A DNA stretch of 64,000 nt from Prochlorococcus sp. AG-418-M08 (GTDB taxonomy: Bacteria > Cyanobacteriota > Cyanobacteriia > PCC-6307 > Cyanobiaceae). Positions 38,868-48,801 of this stretch are shown here, piece after piece. The stretch lies in the NCBI GenBank assembly GCA_003213955.1, contig QCMG01000006.1:1-64000 (forward strand). Direction: 5' to 3'. The first letter of the stretch is position 1. Every line of letters begins with the position of its first letter. Under the pieces are notes generated by a model that was not told the DNA's origin, ran no database searches, and was given only the letters and a program-made list of their open reading frames with translations. Made by a program: the position numbers and the translations under genes.

Positions 38868-40253
38868 CTAATTTAATTTCTTTAATTTTTTATTAAGGAA
38901 CATCACTGCCCTTGCTAGCCTTCGAGGGTCATGCCTAAGTGTCGGAGTTATTTTTCTTGAATAAAGAGGCGCTTGCAAAACATAATATCCTTCTGAAATT
39001 AATTTTTCTTTATTACAAACAACCGGTACAGCTCCTCTACTTTGGTAATAATCAACAAGCGGTGACTTTTCAAATTGAACTTGAGAAAGTATTGCATTAA
39101 AAATTCTAGTTTTTACTCCAAAATTTAATAATTGCTTTTCAATTGCTTTGATGTGCTGATGTACGTCAAGACCATCCGTTTCCCCTGGTTGAGTCATCAA
39201 ATTACTTATGTAAATCTTAGGAGCATTACTTTTAAGTAGTGCATCAACAATTTCTGGAACAAGTAAATTAGGTAGCAAAGAAGTATAAAGACTTCCAGGG
39301 CCAAGTATTATTAGATCTGCTTCTTTAATAGCTTCAAGCGCACTAGGAAGGGCTGATGGATTTTCAGGCAGATAGCCAATTCTAGAAATCAACTTTTTTG
39401 ATTGGCTTATGTTGCTTTCACCAAATATTTTCTGACCATCTTCTAGTTCTGCCCAAAGCATTACATCAATATTTGTAGCTGGTAAAACTTGTCCTTGTAC
39501 TGCTAAAACTTTGCTTGAGGCCTGAACTGCCTTCTCTAAACTGCCTGTAATTGTTGTTAGAGCTGACAAAAATAGATTACCAAAACTATGCCCCTCTAAG
39601 CCACTACCTCCTGAGAATCTATATTGAAATAATCTTGTTAAGGTAGGTTCTTCATTTGACAAGGCTGCCAAGCAATTTCTTATATCGCCAGGTGGTTGAA
39701 CACCTAATTGTTTTCTTAAAACCCCGCTACTACCCCCATCATCAGAAACTGTAACTATTGCGGTAATGTTACTACTATAATTTTTTAAACCCTTCAATAA
39801 TGTTGACAAACCTGTTCCTCCTCCAATAGCAACAATATTAGGGCCTCTATTCAATTTACTCTTAACTCTTAGTGCATCTACTAAAAATGTATCCTTTTCG
39901 GGAACAAGGGCTTTTTGTATAGAATTGATGCTTCTGTTTTGACCAATACCAATTAATAAAAGCCCTATTATTAGAATTAATGGTCCTAAAATTGCAATAG
40001 GTAAAATACTTGTTAAACGATCCATTATCCAGAAGAAAACAGCTATTAACCAATAAAAAGGTCTTAAGTTAGTCCAAATTGCAATCCCTAATAATGAAGT
40101 CAATAATCCTATAGCGGAAGTTATCATCCATCTTTTGATTAATAGTCCAGGCAAAAGCCAACTTAGAATTCTTATAATCCTGTTTATTAAATCTAAATTT
40201 GATTTTTTTAAATAAGATAAAGTTCTTTTTAGTCTTTTTTTCTTCTTCTTCAT
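38868..40253 (-). CDS. yvcK: YvcK/CofD-like protein with N-terminal membrane anchor
   Basis: Member of the YvcK (gluconeogenesis factor) family, which in Bacillus binds UDP-sugars and controls carbon and cell-wall metabolism. It has 461 residues. The first 130 residues are basic, then contain about three hydrophobic segments (PGLLIKRWMITSAIGLLTSL, then FYWLIAVFFWIMDRL, then LILIIGLLLIGIG), which Bacillus YvcK lacks. The conserved domain begins NIVAIGGGTGLSTLLKGL near 139-156, followed by VTVSDDGGSSGVLRKQ, GDIRNCLAALSNEEP, and LGPGSLYTSLLPNLLVPEI near 315. Divergent from the ABC ATPase. Confidence 0.88.
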   Translation of the reverse strand: MKKKKKRLKRTLSYLKKSNLDLINRIIRILSWLLPGLLIKRWMITSAIGLLTSLLGIAIWTNLRPFYWLIAVFFWIMDRLTSILPIAILGPLILIIGLLLIGIGQNRSINSIQKALVPEKDTFLVDALRVKSKLNRGPNIVAIGGGTGLSTLLKGLKNYSSNITAIVTVSDDGGSSGVLRKQLGVQPPGDIRNCLAALSNEEPTLTRLFQYRFSGGSGLEGHSFGNLFLSALTTITGSLEKAVQASSKVLAVQGQVLPATNIDVMLWAELEDGQKIFGESNISQSKKLISRIGYLPENPSALPSALEAIKEADLIILGPGSLYTSLLPNLLVPEIVDALLKSNAPKIYISNLMTQPGETDGLDVHQHIKAIEKQLLNFGVKTRIFNAILSQVQFEKSPLVDYYQSRGAVPVVCNKEKLISEGYYVLQAPLYSRKITPTLRHDPRRLARAVMFLNKKLKKLN

Positions 40254-40279
40254 AAAATCCCTCTTATATTTTTTTCAAA

Positions 40280-40310
40280 ATTTATAATTTTATTTAAATA
40301 AATTATAAAT
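40280..40310. repeat. Inverted repeat in the YvcK / ABC ATPase divergent region
   Basis: ATTTATAATTT (40280-40290) and its exact reverse complement AAATTATAAAT (40300-40310) flank a 9-nt centre. The 11-bp arms lie in the 132-nt gap between two divergent genes. Possible operator or simply AT-rich DNA. Confidence 0.35.
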
Positions 40311-40385
40311 CAAATACATACATCCTTTTTTTATTCTTAAAAAGTAGGCAAAATGTATTTAAAGACAAATTGCTATCTATAAATT

Positions 40386-41171
40386 TTGAAGAATTCGAAA
40401 CCTGCCGTAGAAACCAAAAATCTCTCAATTAGTTGGGGGAAACAAAATATACTAAATAAAATTAATTTAAAACTTAATGAAGGAGAAAAATTAGCTATTG
40501 TTGGTCCTTCGGGTTCTGGTAAATCAACTATATTAAAAATTTTAGCAGGTCTAATTCTGCCAACAGAGGGGGAAATAAGCATATTTGGAGAAAAACAAAC
40601 TTACTTAAGATTAGATCAAACTAATCCCCCAGATGTAAGATTAGTTTTTCAGAATCCAGCTTTGTTAGGTTCTTTAACTATTGAAGAAAATGTAGGATTC
40701 ATACTTCAAAGGAATAAAAATTTATCCAAAAAATTTATTCAAGGAATTGTTAAAGAATGCCTAGAGGAAGTAGGATTATTTAATGTTGAGAAAAAACTTC
40801 CAAATGAATTAAGCGGTGGTATGCAAAAAAGAGTAAGTTTTGCTAGAGCATTAATTGCAGAACAAGATTTAGATAAAAAAAATCAGCCGTTATTACTTTT
40901 TGATGAACCTACTGCTGGATTAGATCCTATTGCTTCATCAAGAATTGAAGACTTAATCAATAAGACAAATAAGAAAGCCAAAGGTTCATCTATTGTTGTT
41001 AGCCATGTTCTTAGTACTATAGAAAGGACTTCAGAAAAAGTAGTCATTCTTTATGGAGGTAAATTCAGATGGGCAGGTTCTATTGATGAATTTAAAGAGA
41101 GTAATGACCCCTACGTTTTTCAATTTAGGAATGGTAAACTTGCAGGACCAATGCAACCAAAAGAGATTTAA
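40386..41171 (+). CDS. ABC transporter ATPase of an MCE/Mla-type lipid transporter
   Basis: 261-residue nucleotide-binding subunit related to MlaF and chloroplast TGD3, which power lipid movement between membranes. Motifs are VGPSGSGKSTILKILAGLIL (Walker A, about 38-57), VRLVFQNPALLGSLT (Q-loop), NELSGGMQKRVSFARALI (signature, about 138-155), and LLLFDEPTAGLDP (Walker B, about 170). The start is TTG (40386). The MCE protein gene follows 5 nt later; the permease (MlaE/TGD1) is not in this window. Confidence 0.92.
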   Translation: MKNSKPAVETKNLSISWGKQNILNKINLKLNEGEKLAIVGPSGSGKSTILKILAGLILPTEGEISIFGEKQTYLRLDQTNPPDVRLVFQNPALLGSLTIEENVGFILQRNKNLSKKFIQGIVKECLEEVGLFNVEKKLPNELSGGMQKRVSFARALIAEQDLDKKNQPLLLFDEPTAGLDPIASSRIEDLINKTNKKAKGSSIVVSHVLSTIERTSEKVVILYGGKFRWAGSIDEFKESNDPYVFQFRNGKLAGPMQPKEI

Positions 41172-41176
41172 GCATT

Positions 41177-42022
41177 ATGCGTAGAAGCTTACGAGACTCG
41201 ATAGTTGGTTTTTCCTTATTAGGAGGAATTTTAATATTTACATTTTTTTCTTTCTGGTTAAGAGGTGTAAAACTATCTTCAAAAAATTGGTATCTTTTTG
41301 CAGAATTTAATAATGCAAGCGGTTTATCAAAAAAATCTCCAGTAACTTACAGAGGAATCTTAGTAGGTTCAATTGAAGATATCCTTTTTACCAATGAATC
41401 AATCAAAGCAAAAATTGTTCTAAATAATCCTGACATTATTCTTCCTAAGCCAGTATTTGCAAGAGTTGTTACCAATTCTTTTCTAGGAGGTGATGTTCAA
41501 GTGGCCTTGGAAACTAGCGAAAAAACAATCCCAAAGAATTCTGCAAAAGCTTTATCAGAAAAATGTAATAGTAAATTAATTGTTTGCCAAGGAGATACTA
41601 TTACCGGAAAGCAGCTTTCAAGCCTTTCAAACATCACTAACCGTATAAATCAACTACTAAAAGAATCAAATCAAGAAAATTTAATTGAAAATGTAGTTAA
41701 TTCAATTGATCAATTTGATAGAACACAAGAAAATCTTGATGAACTGATTTATTTATCAAAGCAAGAAATTCTTAGAGTTAAACCTCTCATAAAAGAAATA
41801 ACTATTGCTGCAGGTCATTTAAATAACATTTTATCTACCTTTAATGACGAAGAAACATTGAAAGATATTAAGCTAACAATCGAAGCTGCAGAATCAATAT
41901 CAGGCAAAATTGATAATATGAGTGATGATTTCGAACAATTAATGAAAGACAAAGAATTAACTAAATCTATGAGAGATTTAACTATTGGACTTTCTAAATT
42001 CCTTAACGAGATTTACCCATAA
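41177..42022 (+). CDS. MCE-domain (MlaD/TGD2-like) substrate-binding protein
   Basis: 281 residues: an N-terminal anchor helix (SIVGFSLLGGILIFTFFSFW, about 7-26) then the MCE domain YLFAEFNNASGLSKKSPVTY, RGILVGSIEDI and VTNSFLGGDVQVALE around 38-115. The last 130 residues are helical and probably form the periplasmic coiled coil that joins subunits into a hexamer. It is coupled to the ATPase gene upstream (5 nt). Together they should carry lipids between cytoplasmic membrane and outer or thylakoid membranes. Confidence 0.9.
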   Translation: MRRSLRDSIVGFSLLGGILIFTFFSFWLRGVKLSSKNWYLFAEFNNASGLSKKSPVTYRGILVGSIEDILFTNESIKAKIVLNNPDIILPKPVFARVVTNSFLGGDVQVALETSEKTIPKNSAKALSEKCNSKLIVCQGDTITGKQLSSLSNITNRINQLLKESNQENLIENVVNSIDQFDRTQENLDELIYLSKQEILRVKPLIKEITIAAGHLNNILSTFNDEETLKDIKLTIEAAESISGKIDNMSDDFEQLMKDKELTKSMRDLTIGLSKFLNEIYP

Positions 42023-42026
42023 AAAT

Positions 42027-44201
42027 TTAAAATTCATTTATTGCTTTCAAAGCCATCGCTGCAATTGTCTTATCTGTAGCTTTTGGTAATTGTACATATT
42101 TACCTTGTGCAGCTTCCGCCAGTTCTTTCCCAAAGCCACTAGCTATAAATTTTCTTTCTGTATCAATTATGAGTAGCTTTATACCTAGCATAGGGTATTT
42201 AGCTGCAATATCTAATACTTCTTGCTTTAAATTGACATTCTCATTTTCTTTCTCTTCAAGCTCAGATTGTCCTAAAGATATTCCTAAGGGTACATTTCCT
42301 CTGCCGTCAGTTATTCCAACCACAATTACTTGACCTATATCTCCGGTAGAAAGAGCATTTTTTGCAACTTTTGCTGATTGAGTTAACCCATGAGCCAAAG
42401 GAGATCCGCCTCCACATGGCATAGTTTCTAATCTTCTTTTTGCTGCGGTAATAGATCTTGTTGGAGGTAAAAGAACTTCTGCTTGATTTCCTCTAAAGGG
42501 TATGAGAGCTACTTCGTCTCTATTTTCATAAGCCTCGGTTAAAAGTCTAATCACTGCCCCTTTTGCACTTTGCATTCTATTCAGCGCCATAGACCCACTA
42601 GCATCTACTAGAAAAATAACTAAAGCTCCTGCCTTTTTTTGAAGAAGCTTTGCCCTGAAATCATTTTCCTCAATCACAATAGATTTATTAGGATTCCTTA
42701 ATCTTCTTGATTTTTGATAAGGGGCTGCAGCTCTAAGAGTAGCGTCGACTGCAATTCTTTTTACTTTACCTCTTGGAATAATAGGTTTTACATATCTGCC
42801 TCTACTGTCACTAAATATGACTGATCTACTCCCGCTATTTCCAGCTTTAGCTTTAGCTGATGAAAAAAGCAATAAATCAGGATCGACCATACATGCCTCA
42901 GGATCTAAGATAAACTCCTCAGGTATTTCGGGAGTAGATTCTTCTTCTCCATCAAAATTATCTTCCTCTTGTTCTTGCTCTTGATTATCATCATTTTCAT
43001 TAGCCTCAGGTTCAGAGTCATCACTGTTTGATGGTGGTGGTGGTGGTGGACTCTGATCTTCTGGAGGTGGTGGTTGAATATCATCTTCAGGTGGAATTTG
43101 CATCGCCCGTGGAAGAATAACTAATCTGACTGCGACTTTTAAGTCATCAGAATTTACATTCTCATCGCCTCGAAGAGCTGCGTTCGCTTTAGCAACTTTT
43201 ACTGCAAATAATTCTGATCTATGCCCTTCTACACCTCCTCTAAGAGCTTCATTCACTAAATAGGTTATTTGCTCTTTTGTTATCTTGACATCCTTTAACC
43301 ATTGCCTTGCCAAAATTAATTGAGTAGACAAATTATCAGATTCTTCCGACCATTTTTCTGAAAATTTAATATTATTTTCAGCGTGTGATAAAACAGATTT
43401 TGTAATCTCAACTCTTTGAGCATTATCAATAGATTGATCTGCGGAAAGCACAATCGCAAAACGATCTAATACATGATCTCTTAAAGCACCTTCTTCAGGA
43501 TTATAAGTTGCTATTAAAAGTGACTTGCAAGAGTGAGAAAGGCTTAAACCATCTCTTTCAATATTATTCTTCTCTCTTCCTGTAGCTTCAAGAATTAAAT
43601 TTACAATACCATCATCCAATAAATTTATATCGTCTACATAAAGAACACCTCTATGAGCTTCTGCCAAAATTCCAGGCTGAAAAACTTGCTCTCCCTTACT
43701 TAATGAGGCAGCGACATCAATTGATCCAACAAGTCTGTCTTCAGTTATGCCAATGGGAACTTGAATAAATGGCGCCTCTATTACTTTTTTTGGAATTTCT
43801 TCAATTTGCTTCAAATAATCACTTCCAATTACCTCCTCTAACAATTTATTAGTACTAATATCCCATTCCTCCGGTTTATCTGGATCTAAATTTCTACCAA
43901 TAGGTCTTAATGAAGTATTACTATTTCTCTTATTTAGCTTTTCCAATATTGATTCATTATCTAATACCTCTATAGGAGGCAGCAAAGTATGCAAACCCCT
44001 TGCTAATACAGACTTACCAGTACCTCTTCCGCCAGCGATTATCACTCCTCCTAAACTAGGATCAACTGCTGCCAAAAGCAAAGATAATTTCAATAAGCTA
44101 TGACCTGTTATTGCCGCCAAAGGAAAAGCTCTAAAAGAATCCTTTGACTTCGTTAAATCTTTTATTTCTCCTTTTTCTTTTAACTCGGGGTTCAAAATCA
44201 C
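42027..44201 (-). CDS. chlD: Magnesium chelatase subunit ChlD
   Basis: Subunit of the Mg-chelatase that inserts Mg into protoporphyrin IX, the committed step of chlorophyll synthesis. It has 724 residues. Domain order is an AAA+ module ([20 protein letters not shown] near 50-69; [11 protein letters not shown] near 188), a proline-rich stretch (about 380-395) and acidic linker (about 395-430), then a VWA integrin-I domain with the metal site [18 protein letters not shown] near 530. The AAA+ Walker A differs little from ChlI, but ChlD is normally a weak ATPase. Divergent from folK across a short gap. Confidence 0.97.
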   Translation of the reverse strand: MILNPELKEKGEIKDLTKSKDSFRAFPLAAITGHSLLKLSLLLAAVDPSLGGVIIAGGRGTGKSVLARGLHTLLPPIEVLDNESILEKLNKRNSNTSLRPIGRNLDPDKPEEWDISTNKLLEEVIGSDYLKQIEEIPKKVIEAPFIQVPIGITEDRLVGSIDVAASLSKGEQVFQPGILAEAHRGVLYVDDINLLDDGIVNLILEATGREKNNIERDGLSLSHSCKSLLIATYNPEEGALRDHVLDRFAIVLSADQSIDNAQRVEITKSVLSHAENNIKFSEKWSEESDNLSTQLILARQWLKDVKITKEQITYLVNEALRGGVEGHRSELFAVKVAKANAALRGDENVNSDDLKVAVRLVILPRAMQIPPEDDIQPPPPEDQSPPPPPPSNSDDSEPEANENDDNQEQEQEEDNFDGEEESTPEIPEEFILDPEACMVDPDLLLFSSAKAKAGNSGSRSVIFSDSRGRYVKPIIPRGKVKRIAVDATLRAAAPYQKSRRLRNPNKSIVIEENDFRAKLLQKKAGALVIFLVDASGSMALNRMQSAKGAVIRLLTEAYENRDEVALIPFRGNQAEVLLPPTRSITAAKRRLETMPCGGGSPLAHGLTQSAKVAKNALSTGDIGQVIVVGITDGRGNVPLGISLGQSELEEKENENVNLKQEVLDIAAKYPMLGIKLLIIDTERKFIASGFGKELAEAAQGKYVQLPKATDKTIAAMALKAINEF

Positions 44202-44249
44202 TTTAAAAATGCCTGATATAGAATTTATCCAATAACTTTGTTTTTTGTA

Positions 44250-44816
44250 GTGGAATTATCAAATCTTAATATCAAAAATGGACTATGTATATCCCTCGGA
44301 GCAAATATTGATAGTAAATTCGGAAGCCCTATTGAGTCACTCTTAATTTGCAAACCAAAAATAGAAGAAATAGTAAATGAGTGGGCAGATCATTCCTACA
44401 ATAAAAAAGAAGAGGAAAGAAAATTTCAAGCAAACTTTTTTTGGTCTTCAATTTATGAGACATTACCTCATGGAGTTGAAAATGAGCAGCCAAATTATTT
44501 CAATACTCTATTGCTTATAAAAAGCAATTCTTTTCCAAAACCATCAGATAAAAACGCGAAATTACTTTTAAAAGAGCTAAAAAATTTAGAGAGATTTTTT
44601 GGACGAAAAAAGACGCCAAAGGGTAAAAAATGGCTATCAAGATGTCTAGATTTAGATATTCTCTGGTGGGAAGATTTTTATACTTTTGACGAGGAATTAA
44701 CTTTACCTCACCCTAGATTCATGAATCGTAATTTCGTTATTACGCCACTATCTGAGATCCTAAGTAGAAGCCAAAAAATCAAAAAGTTTGATTACCCAAA
44801 ATGGTCTATTGAATGA
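44250..44816 (+). CDS. folK: 6-hydroxymethyl-7,8-dihydropterin pyrophosphokinase
   Basis: Folate pathway enzyme that transfers pyrophosphate from ATP to 6-hydroxymethyl-dihydropterin. From GTG at 44250 it has 188 residues; a TTG four codons upstream (44238) is also possible. Motifs are [18 protein letters not shown] near 13-30, [11 protein letters not shown] near 86, [20 protein letters not shown] and [11 protein letters not shown] near 112-140, and [17 protein letters not shown] near 154-170. Divergent from chlD by less than 50 nt. Confidence 0.9.
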   Translation: MELSNLNIKNGLCISLGANIDSKFGSPIESLLICKPKIEEIVNEWADHSYNKKEEERKFQANFFWSSIYETLPHGVENEQPNYFNTLLLIKSNSFPKPSDKNAKLLLKELKNLERFFGRKKTPKGKKWLSRCLDLDILWWEDFYTFDEELTLPHPRFMNRNFVITPLSEILSRSQKIKKFDYPKWSIE

Positions 44817-44863
44817 TTTACAAAACCAAAAAATAACTGTTAGGCTATTTTTATTTGAAAATT

Positions 44864-45427
44864 ATGGGAAATAAAAACCATATAAAACGATCAATTTTTA
44901 AAGAAAAAATATCTGAGTTAAAATCTAAAAAATTTAGTTTCGAAATAAATAGAATTGAGCTCCCAAATGGACATGAAGGTGAATATGGATACATTAAGCA
45001 TCCTGGAGCTGCCCTAGCTGTACCTATAACAAAAGACAACAAAGTTATTATTCTTCGTCAATATAGATTTGCTGTTTCCAGGTATCTATTAGAATTTCCA
45101 GCAGGTACATTAGAAATAGGCGAAACACCTATTAATTCAATTAAAAGAGAAATACAAGAAGAGACTGGATTTAGTGCAAAGAAATGGGATGAACTAGGAA
45201 CTCTTGTCCCTGCTCCTGGTTATGCAGATGAAGAAATTTATTTATTTTTAGCGCGTGATCTGAGTAAACTTAATTCCGAGGTTAAAGGAGATTTAGATGA
45301 AGATATAGAAGTATTAATTTTAGATCCTGACGGACTAGATAATCTTATTTCTAGTGGGGATGAAATTCTTGACGCAAAAACTGTGACAGCTTGGTTCAGA
45401 GCTAAACAATTTTTAGATAAATTATGA
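44864..45427 (+). CDS. Nudix hydrolase, ADP-ribose pyrophosphatase-like
   Basis: 187 residues. Complete Nudix box: G-x5-E-x7-REIQEETGF in TLEIGETPINSIKREIQEET around 88-107. Upstream VIILRQYRFAVSRYLLEFPA and downstream PGYADEEIYLFLARDLS are typical of the ADP-sugar pyrophosphatase subgroup. ATG at 44864 preferred; TTG 44855 would add three residues. Overlaps the photolyase gene by 4 nt (ATGA), so the two are translated together. Confidence 0.9.
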   Translation: MGNKNHIKRSIFKEKISELKSKKFSFEINRIELPNGHEGEYGYIKHPGAALAVPITKDNKVIILRQYRFAVSRYLLEFPAGTLEIGETPINSIKREIQEETGFSAKKWDELGTLVPAPGYADEEIYLFLARDLSKLNSEVKGDLDEDIEVLILDPDGLDNLISSGDEILDAKTVTAWFRAKQFLDKL

Positions 45428-46860
45428 ATAACCCTAGAATACTTTTTTGGCATAGAAAGGATTTGAGAATATTTGATAATCAAGCTTTAATCAAAGCATT
45501 TTCATTATCAAATGCAATTACTTCAACTTATATATTAGACAAAAATTATTCACACGATTTTAATGCAAATTCAAGAGCTTGGTTTCTAGGAAATTCGCTT
45601 CAAGAATTAGGAAATAATTGGGGGGAATTAGGAAGTAGACTAGTCATAAAAGAAGGAGATCCAGTATTAATAATCCCTCAATTAGCAAAGACAATAGATG
45701 CTAAATTTGTTTTTTGGAATAAATCAATCGAACCTTATGAGATCAATCGAGATTTACAAATAAAAAAAATTTTAAAAGAAAAAAATATTCAAGTTATTGA
45801 ATCTTGGGATCACTTATTAGTAGAACCTTTAAACATTTTTTCAGGGAATAATAAACCTTATACGGTTTATGGACCTTTTTATAAAAAACTTAAATCGAAA
45901 ATGAATTTGTTAGGCTCATATGATCAAGATAAAGTTATTTTCCAGTTTCAAGATATAGATAACAAACTCAAAGAAAATAAGACAATAAATTCATCTGATT
46001 CCGTTCTAAAGAAATTTCTCAAAAATATCAAATTTTCTGGTTCGAATATTTGTCCATGTAGACCTGGTGAGAATGCTGCAGAAAAATTACTAAAAAACTT
46101 CATCAACGAAAAAAAAATATATTCTTACAATTCTGCAAGAGATTTACCTTCTTATAATGGAACATCTTTTTTAAGTGCATCTCTCAGATACGGAACCATC
46201 AGCATTAGAAAAGTTTGGAATGCCACACTAAATTTAAATTCAAATTGTGAAAGTCATGAAAATTACTTATCAATTGAAACTTGGCAAAAAGAACTTATTT
46301 GGCGTGAATTTTATCAACATTGCTTATTTCACTTTCCAGAGCTAGAGAAAGGTCCATATAGAAAAAAATGGGATCAATTTCCATGGCAAAACAATATTGA
46401 ATGGTTTCAGCATTGGAGTAACGGCGAGACGGGTGTACCTATAGTTGATGCTGCAATGCGTCAACTAAATACTACTGGCTGGATGCATAACAGATGTCGA
46501 ATGATAGTTGCTTCATTTCTAGTAAAAGATCTTATTTGCAGTTGGCAATTGGGTGAGAAAAAATTTATGGAGACTTTGGTTGATGGGGACTTAGCCGCAA
46601 ATAATGGGGGATGGCAGTGGAGCGCTAGTAGCGGTATGGATCCAAAACCACTGAGAATTTTTAATCCTTATACTCAAGCAAAGAAATTTGATCCTATTTG
46701 CGATTACATAAAATCTTGGGTTCCTGAATTATCTAAAGTGTCAAATTCAGAAATATTAAATGGGGAGATATCTAATTTAGAAAAAATCAATTATTCAAAC
46801 CCTATTGTCAATCACAACGTACAACAAAGATTCTTTAAATCACTTTATGCTGAAATTTGA
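45424..46860 (+). CDS. phr: Deoxyribodipyrimidine photolyase
   Basis: Flavoenzyme that splits UV-made pyrimidine dimers using blue light. It has 478 residues. The N-terminal antenna-chromophore domain begins ILFWHRKDLRIFDNQALIKA. The C-terminal FAD domain contains LIWREFYQHCLFHFPELEK near 290, GVPIVDAAMRQLNTTGWMHN near 339-358, RCRMIVASFLVKDL, and DGDLAANNGGWQWSASSGMD near 388-408, all CPD class I photolyase hallmarks. It overlaps the Nudix gene; the DegT gene meets it tail to tail with a 16-nt overlap. Confidence 0.95.
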   Translation: MNNPRILFWHRKDLRIFDNQALIKAFSLSNAITSTYILDKNYSHDFNANSRAWFLGNSLQELGNNWGELGSRLVIKEGDPVLIIPQLAKTIDAKFVFWNKSIEPYEINRDLQIKKILKEKNIQVIESWDHLLVEPLNIFSGNNKPYTVYGPFYKKLKSKMNLLGSYDQDKVIFQFQDIDNKLKENKTINSSDSVLKKFLKNIKFSGSNICPCRPGENAAEKLLKNFINEKKIYSYNSARDLPSYNGTSFLSASLRYGTISIRKVWNATLNLNSNCESHENYLSIETWQKELIWREFYQHCLFHFPELEKGPYRKKWDQFPWQNNIEWFQHWSNGETGVPIVDAAMRQLNTTGWMHNRCRMIVASFLVKDLICSWQLGEKKFMETLVDGDLAANNGGWQWSASSGMDPKPLRIFNPYTQAKKFDPICDYIKSWVPELSKVSNSEILNGEISNLEKINYSNPIVNHNVQQRFFKSLYAEI

Positions 46861-48050
46861 ATTTCTTCTATGCAATTCTTTAAAACTTTATTTAAATTTT
46901 CTGCTACATAAACTTGTTCTTCATAAGAAATTTCAGGGAACATTGGAAGACTAAGAACTTCCGTACATATCCTCTCTGTATTAATAAGTTTTGTTCTAGA
47001 AAAATTTTTATTTTTATAAGCTATTTGTGCATGTATTGGAATTGGATAATAGATAATTGAGTTAATACCTTTTTCAAAAAGTTGCTGTTTTACCAAATTC
47101 CTTAAGGAATGGTATTTTTTGCAATCAGTATCAAATAGATTTAATAAATCTTTATTTAAAAAATATTTATCGTTTCTTAATTTGATAACAAATTGATTCC
47201 AAGAATGTGAAATTGAATCAGAGCTAATTTTAGGAAAACTAATAAATGGATTTTTTTCTAATAAATGAAGGTAATTATTAGCTACTTTTTGGCGATTATT
47301 AATCCACTTAGAAATATATTTAATTTTGATATTTAATATCGCAGCTTGAATAGTATCAAGTCTGCTATTATATCCAATTTGAGTATGGTGATATCTTATT
47401 GGACTACCATGAACAGCTAGTTCTCTAATTTTTTTTGAAATCTTCTGATCAGATGTTGTCACTGCTCCACCATCTCCAGCAGCTCCTAAATTCTTAGTAG
47501 GGAAAAAGCTAAAACACCCGATATCACCAATACTTCCAACTTTGGAATTCTCCCACATTGTGCATGTTGCCTGAGCACAATCTTCAATTACTTTTAAGTC
47601 ATATTTGTTAGCCAATGATTTTATTAAGGTCATATTCACCGCATTCCCGAATAGATGAACTGGCATAATTGCTTTAGTATTAGAATTTATTTCTTGTTCT
47701 ATTAGTTCAGTATTAATAAGATAAGTTTCAGGATCTACATCTACCAAAATAGGATTAGCACCAACTAAACTAATAGCCTCTGCAGTCGCAAAAAAGCTAA
47801 AAGATGAAGTAATAACTTCATCACCCACACCAATATCTAATGCGCGCAAAGCTAACACTAAAGCATCAGTTCCACTATTACATCCAATAGTATTTTCAAC
47901 ACCAATCAGATTAGAAAAACTCTCTTCAAATTTGGCAATCTCTTTTCCTCCAATATACTGGCCCCCTTTTAAAACTCTAAAAACCTCACTCTCAATTTCA
48001 GAACCAATTTCTTGAAACTGCCTATTTAAAGTGAATGGAGGTATCTGCAT
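46845..48050 (-). CDS. DegT/DnrJ/EryC1-family sugar aminotransferase
   Basis: PLP enzyme, 401 residues, that aminates nucleotide-linked keto-sugars in the building of surface polysaccharides. Landmarks are NSGTDALVLALRALDIGVGD near 59-78, EVITSSFSFFATAEAISLVG near 79-98, the PLP-pocket VIEDCAQATCTMW near 155, and the Schiff-base Lys in FFPTKNLGAAGDGGAV near 182-197. The family assignment is firm; the product sugar is not known. It overlaps phr by 16 nt at the 3' ends. Confidence 0.92.
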   Translation of the reverse strand: MQIPPFTLNRQFQEIGSEIESEVFRVLKGGQYIGGKEIAKFEESFSNLIGVENTIGCNSGTDALVLALRALDIGVGDEVITSSFSFFATAEAISLVGANPILVDVDPETYLINTELIEQEINSNTKAIMPVHLFGNAVNMTLIKSLANKYDLKVIEDCAQATCTMWENSKVGSIGDIGCFSFFPTKNLGAAGDGGAVTTSDQKISKKIRELAVHGSPIRYHHTQIGYNSRLDTIQAAILNIKIKYISKWINNRQKVANNYLHLLEKNPFISFPKISSDSISHSWNQFVIKLRNDKYFLNKDLLNLFDTDCKKYHSLRNLVKQQLFEKGINSIIYYPIPIHAQIAYKNKNFSRTKLINTERICTEVLSLPMFPEISYEEQVYVAENLNKVLKNCIEEIQISA

Positions 48051-48102
48051 ATTTAATATATTAACCCTAAACCGATTATTCTATGGGTATAAACATTTTA
48101 AT

Positions 48103-48696
48103 TCATTTAAACCAACTTGGTTCATTACCAGGAGTCCATTTAATATTGCAACCTAAAGACGGCTTCTGATTAGAAGGATAAGAATAATCTTGATTCAAAT
48201 CTCTTACAGCAGAGCGTAAATCTTTACCAGACAGAGGGATATTATTACCTGGTCTACTATCATCTAATTGGCCATGATAATACAATAAAAAATTACCGTC
48301 TCCTTCATTTAAAAAAAGATAAAAATCTGGAGTACAAGCCGCTTTTAAAGCCTTAGCAAAACTTTGATTTGCATCATATAGATAAGGAAAACTCCATCCC
48401 TGTAATTGTGCTTGTAATTTCAAATTTTTAGGAGAATCTGAAGGATGAGTGAAAATATCATTACTAGAAATTGCAACTGTTTGAACTGAATTCTCAATTT
48501 CTTTACTTAAGGTAAAAATTTGATTCTCAATATATTTAACAAATGGGCAATGGGCACAAATAAACATTAAAAGTAAATGCCGATTATCTAGATTATGAGA
48601 ATTAAAATATTCATTATTTGAAGAATTAGCATTTAACATTTCAAAATTAGGCAGTTGGAAACCTAATTCCAAATCCATAGAATTTGTTCTGACCAT
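48103..48696 (-). CDS. Thioredoxin-fold (AhpC/TSA-like) redox protein
   Basis: 197 residues. Thioredoxin-like domain with a CxxC-type centre FICAHCPFVKYIENQI near 49-64, then VQTVAISSNDIFTHPSD, LQGWSFPYLYDANQSFAKAL and CTPDFYLFLNEG. The C-HCP-VK motif belongs to the AhpC/TSA-like group found widely in cyanobacteria. No signal peptide, so it is cytoplasmic. Divergent from fabI. Its substrate is unknown. Confidence 0.82.
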   Translation of the reverse strand: MVRTNSMDLELGFQLPNFEMLNANSSNNEYFNSHNLDNRHLLLMFICAHCPFVKYIENQIFTLSKEIENSVQTVAISSNDIFTHPSDSPKNLKLQAQLQGWSFPYLYDANQSFAKALKAACTPDFYLFLNEGDGNFLLYYHGQLDDSRPGNNIPLSGKDLRSAVRDLNQDYSYPSNQKPSLGCNIKWTPGNEPSWFK

Positions 48697-48801
48697 GTTT
48701 TAATAAAATATTCTTTGATATTTGAAAATTATTGTATATTTTGCAGTAATCCGTAAAGATAGGTACTTTCATATAGGAGAATAATAGAAATAATAAACAA
48801 A

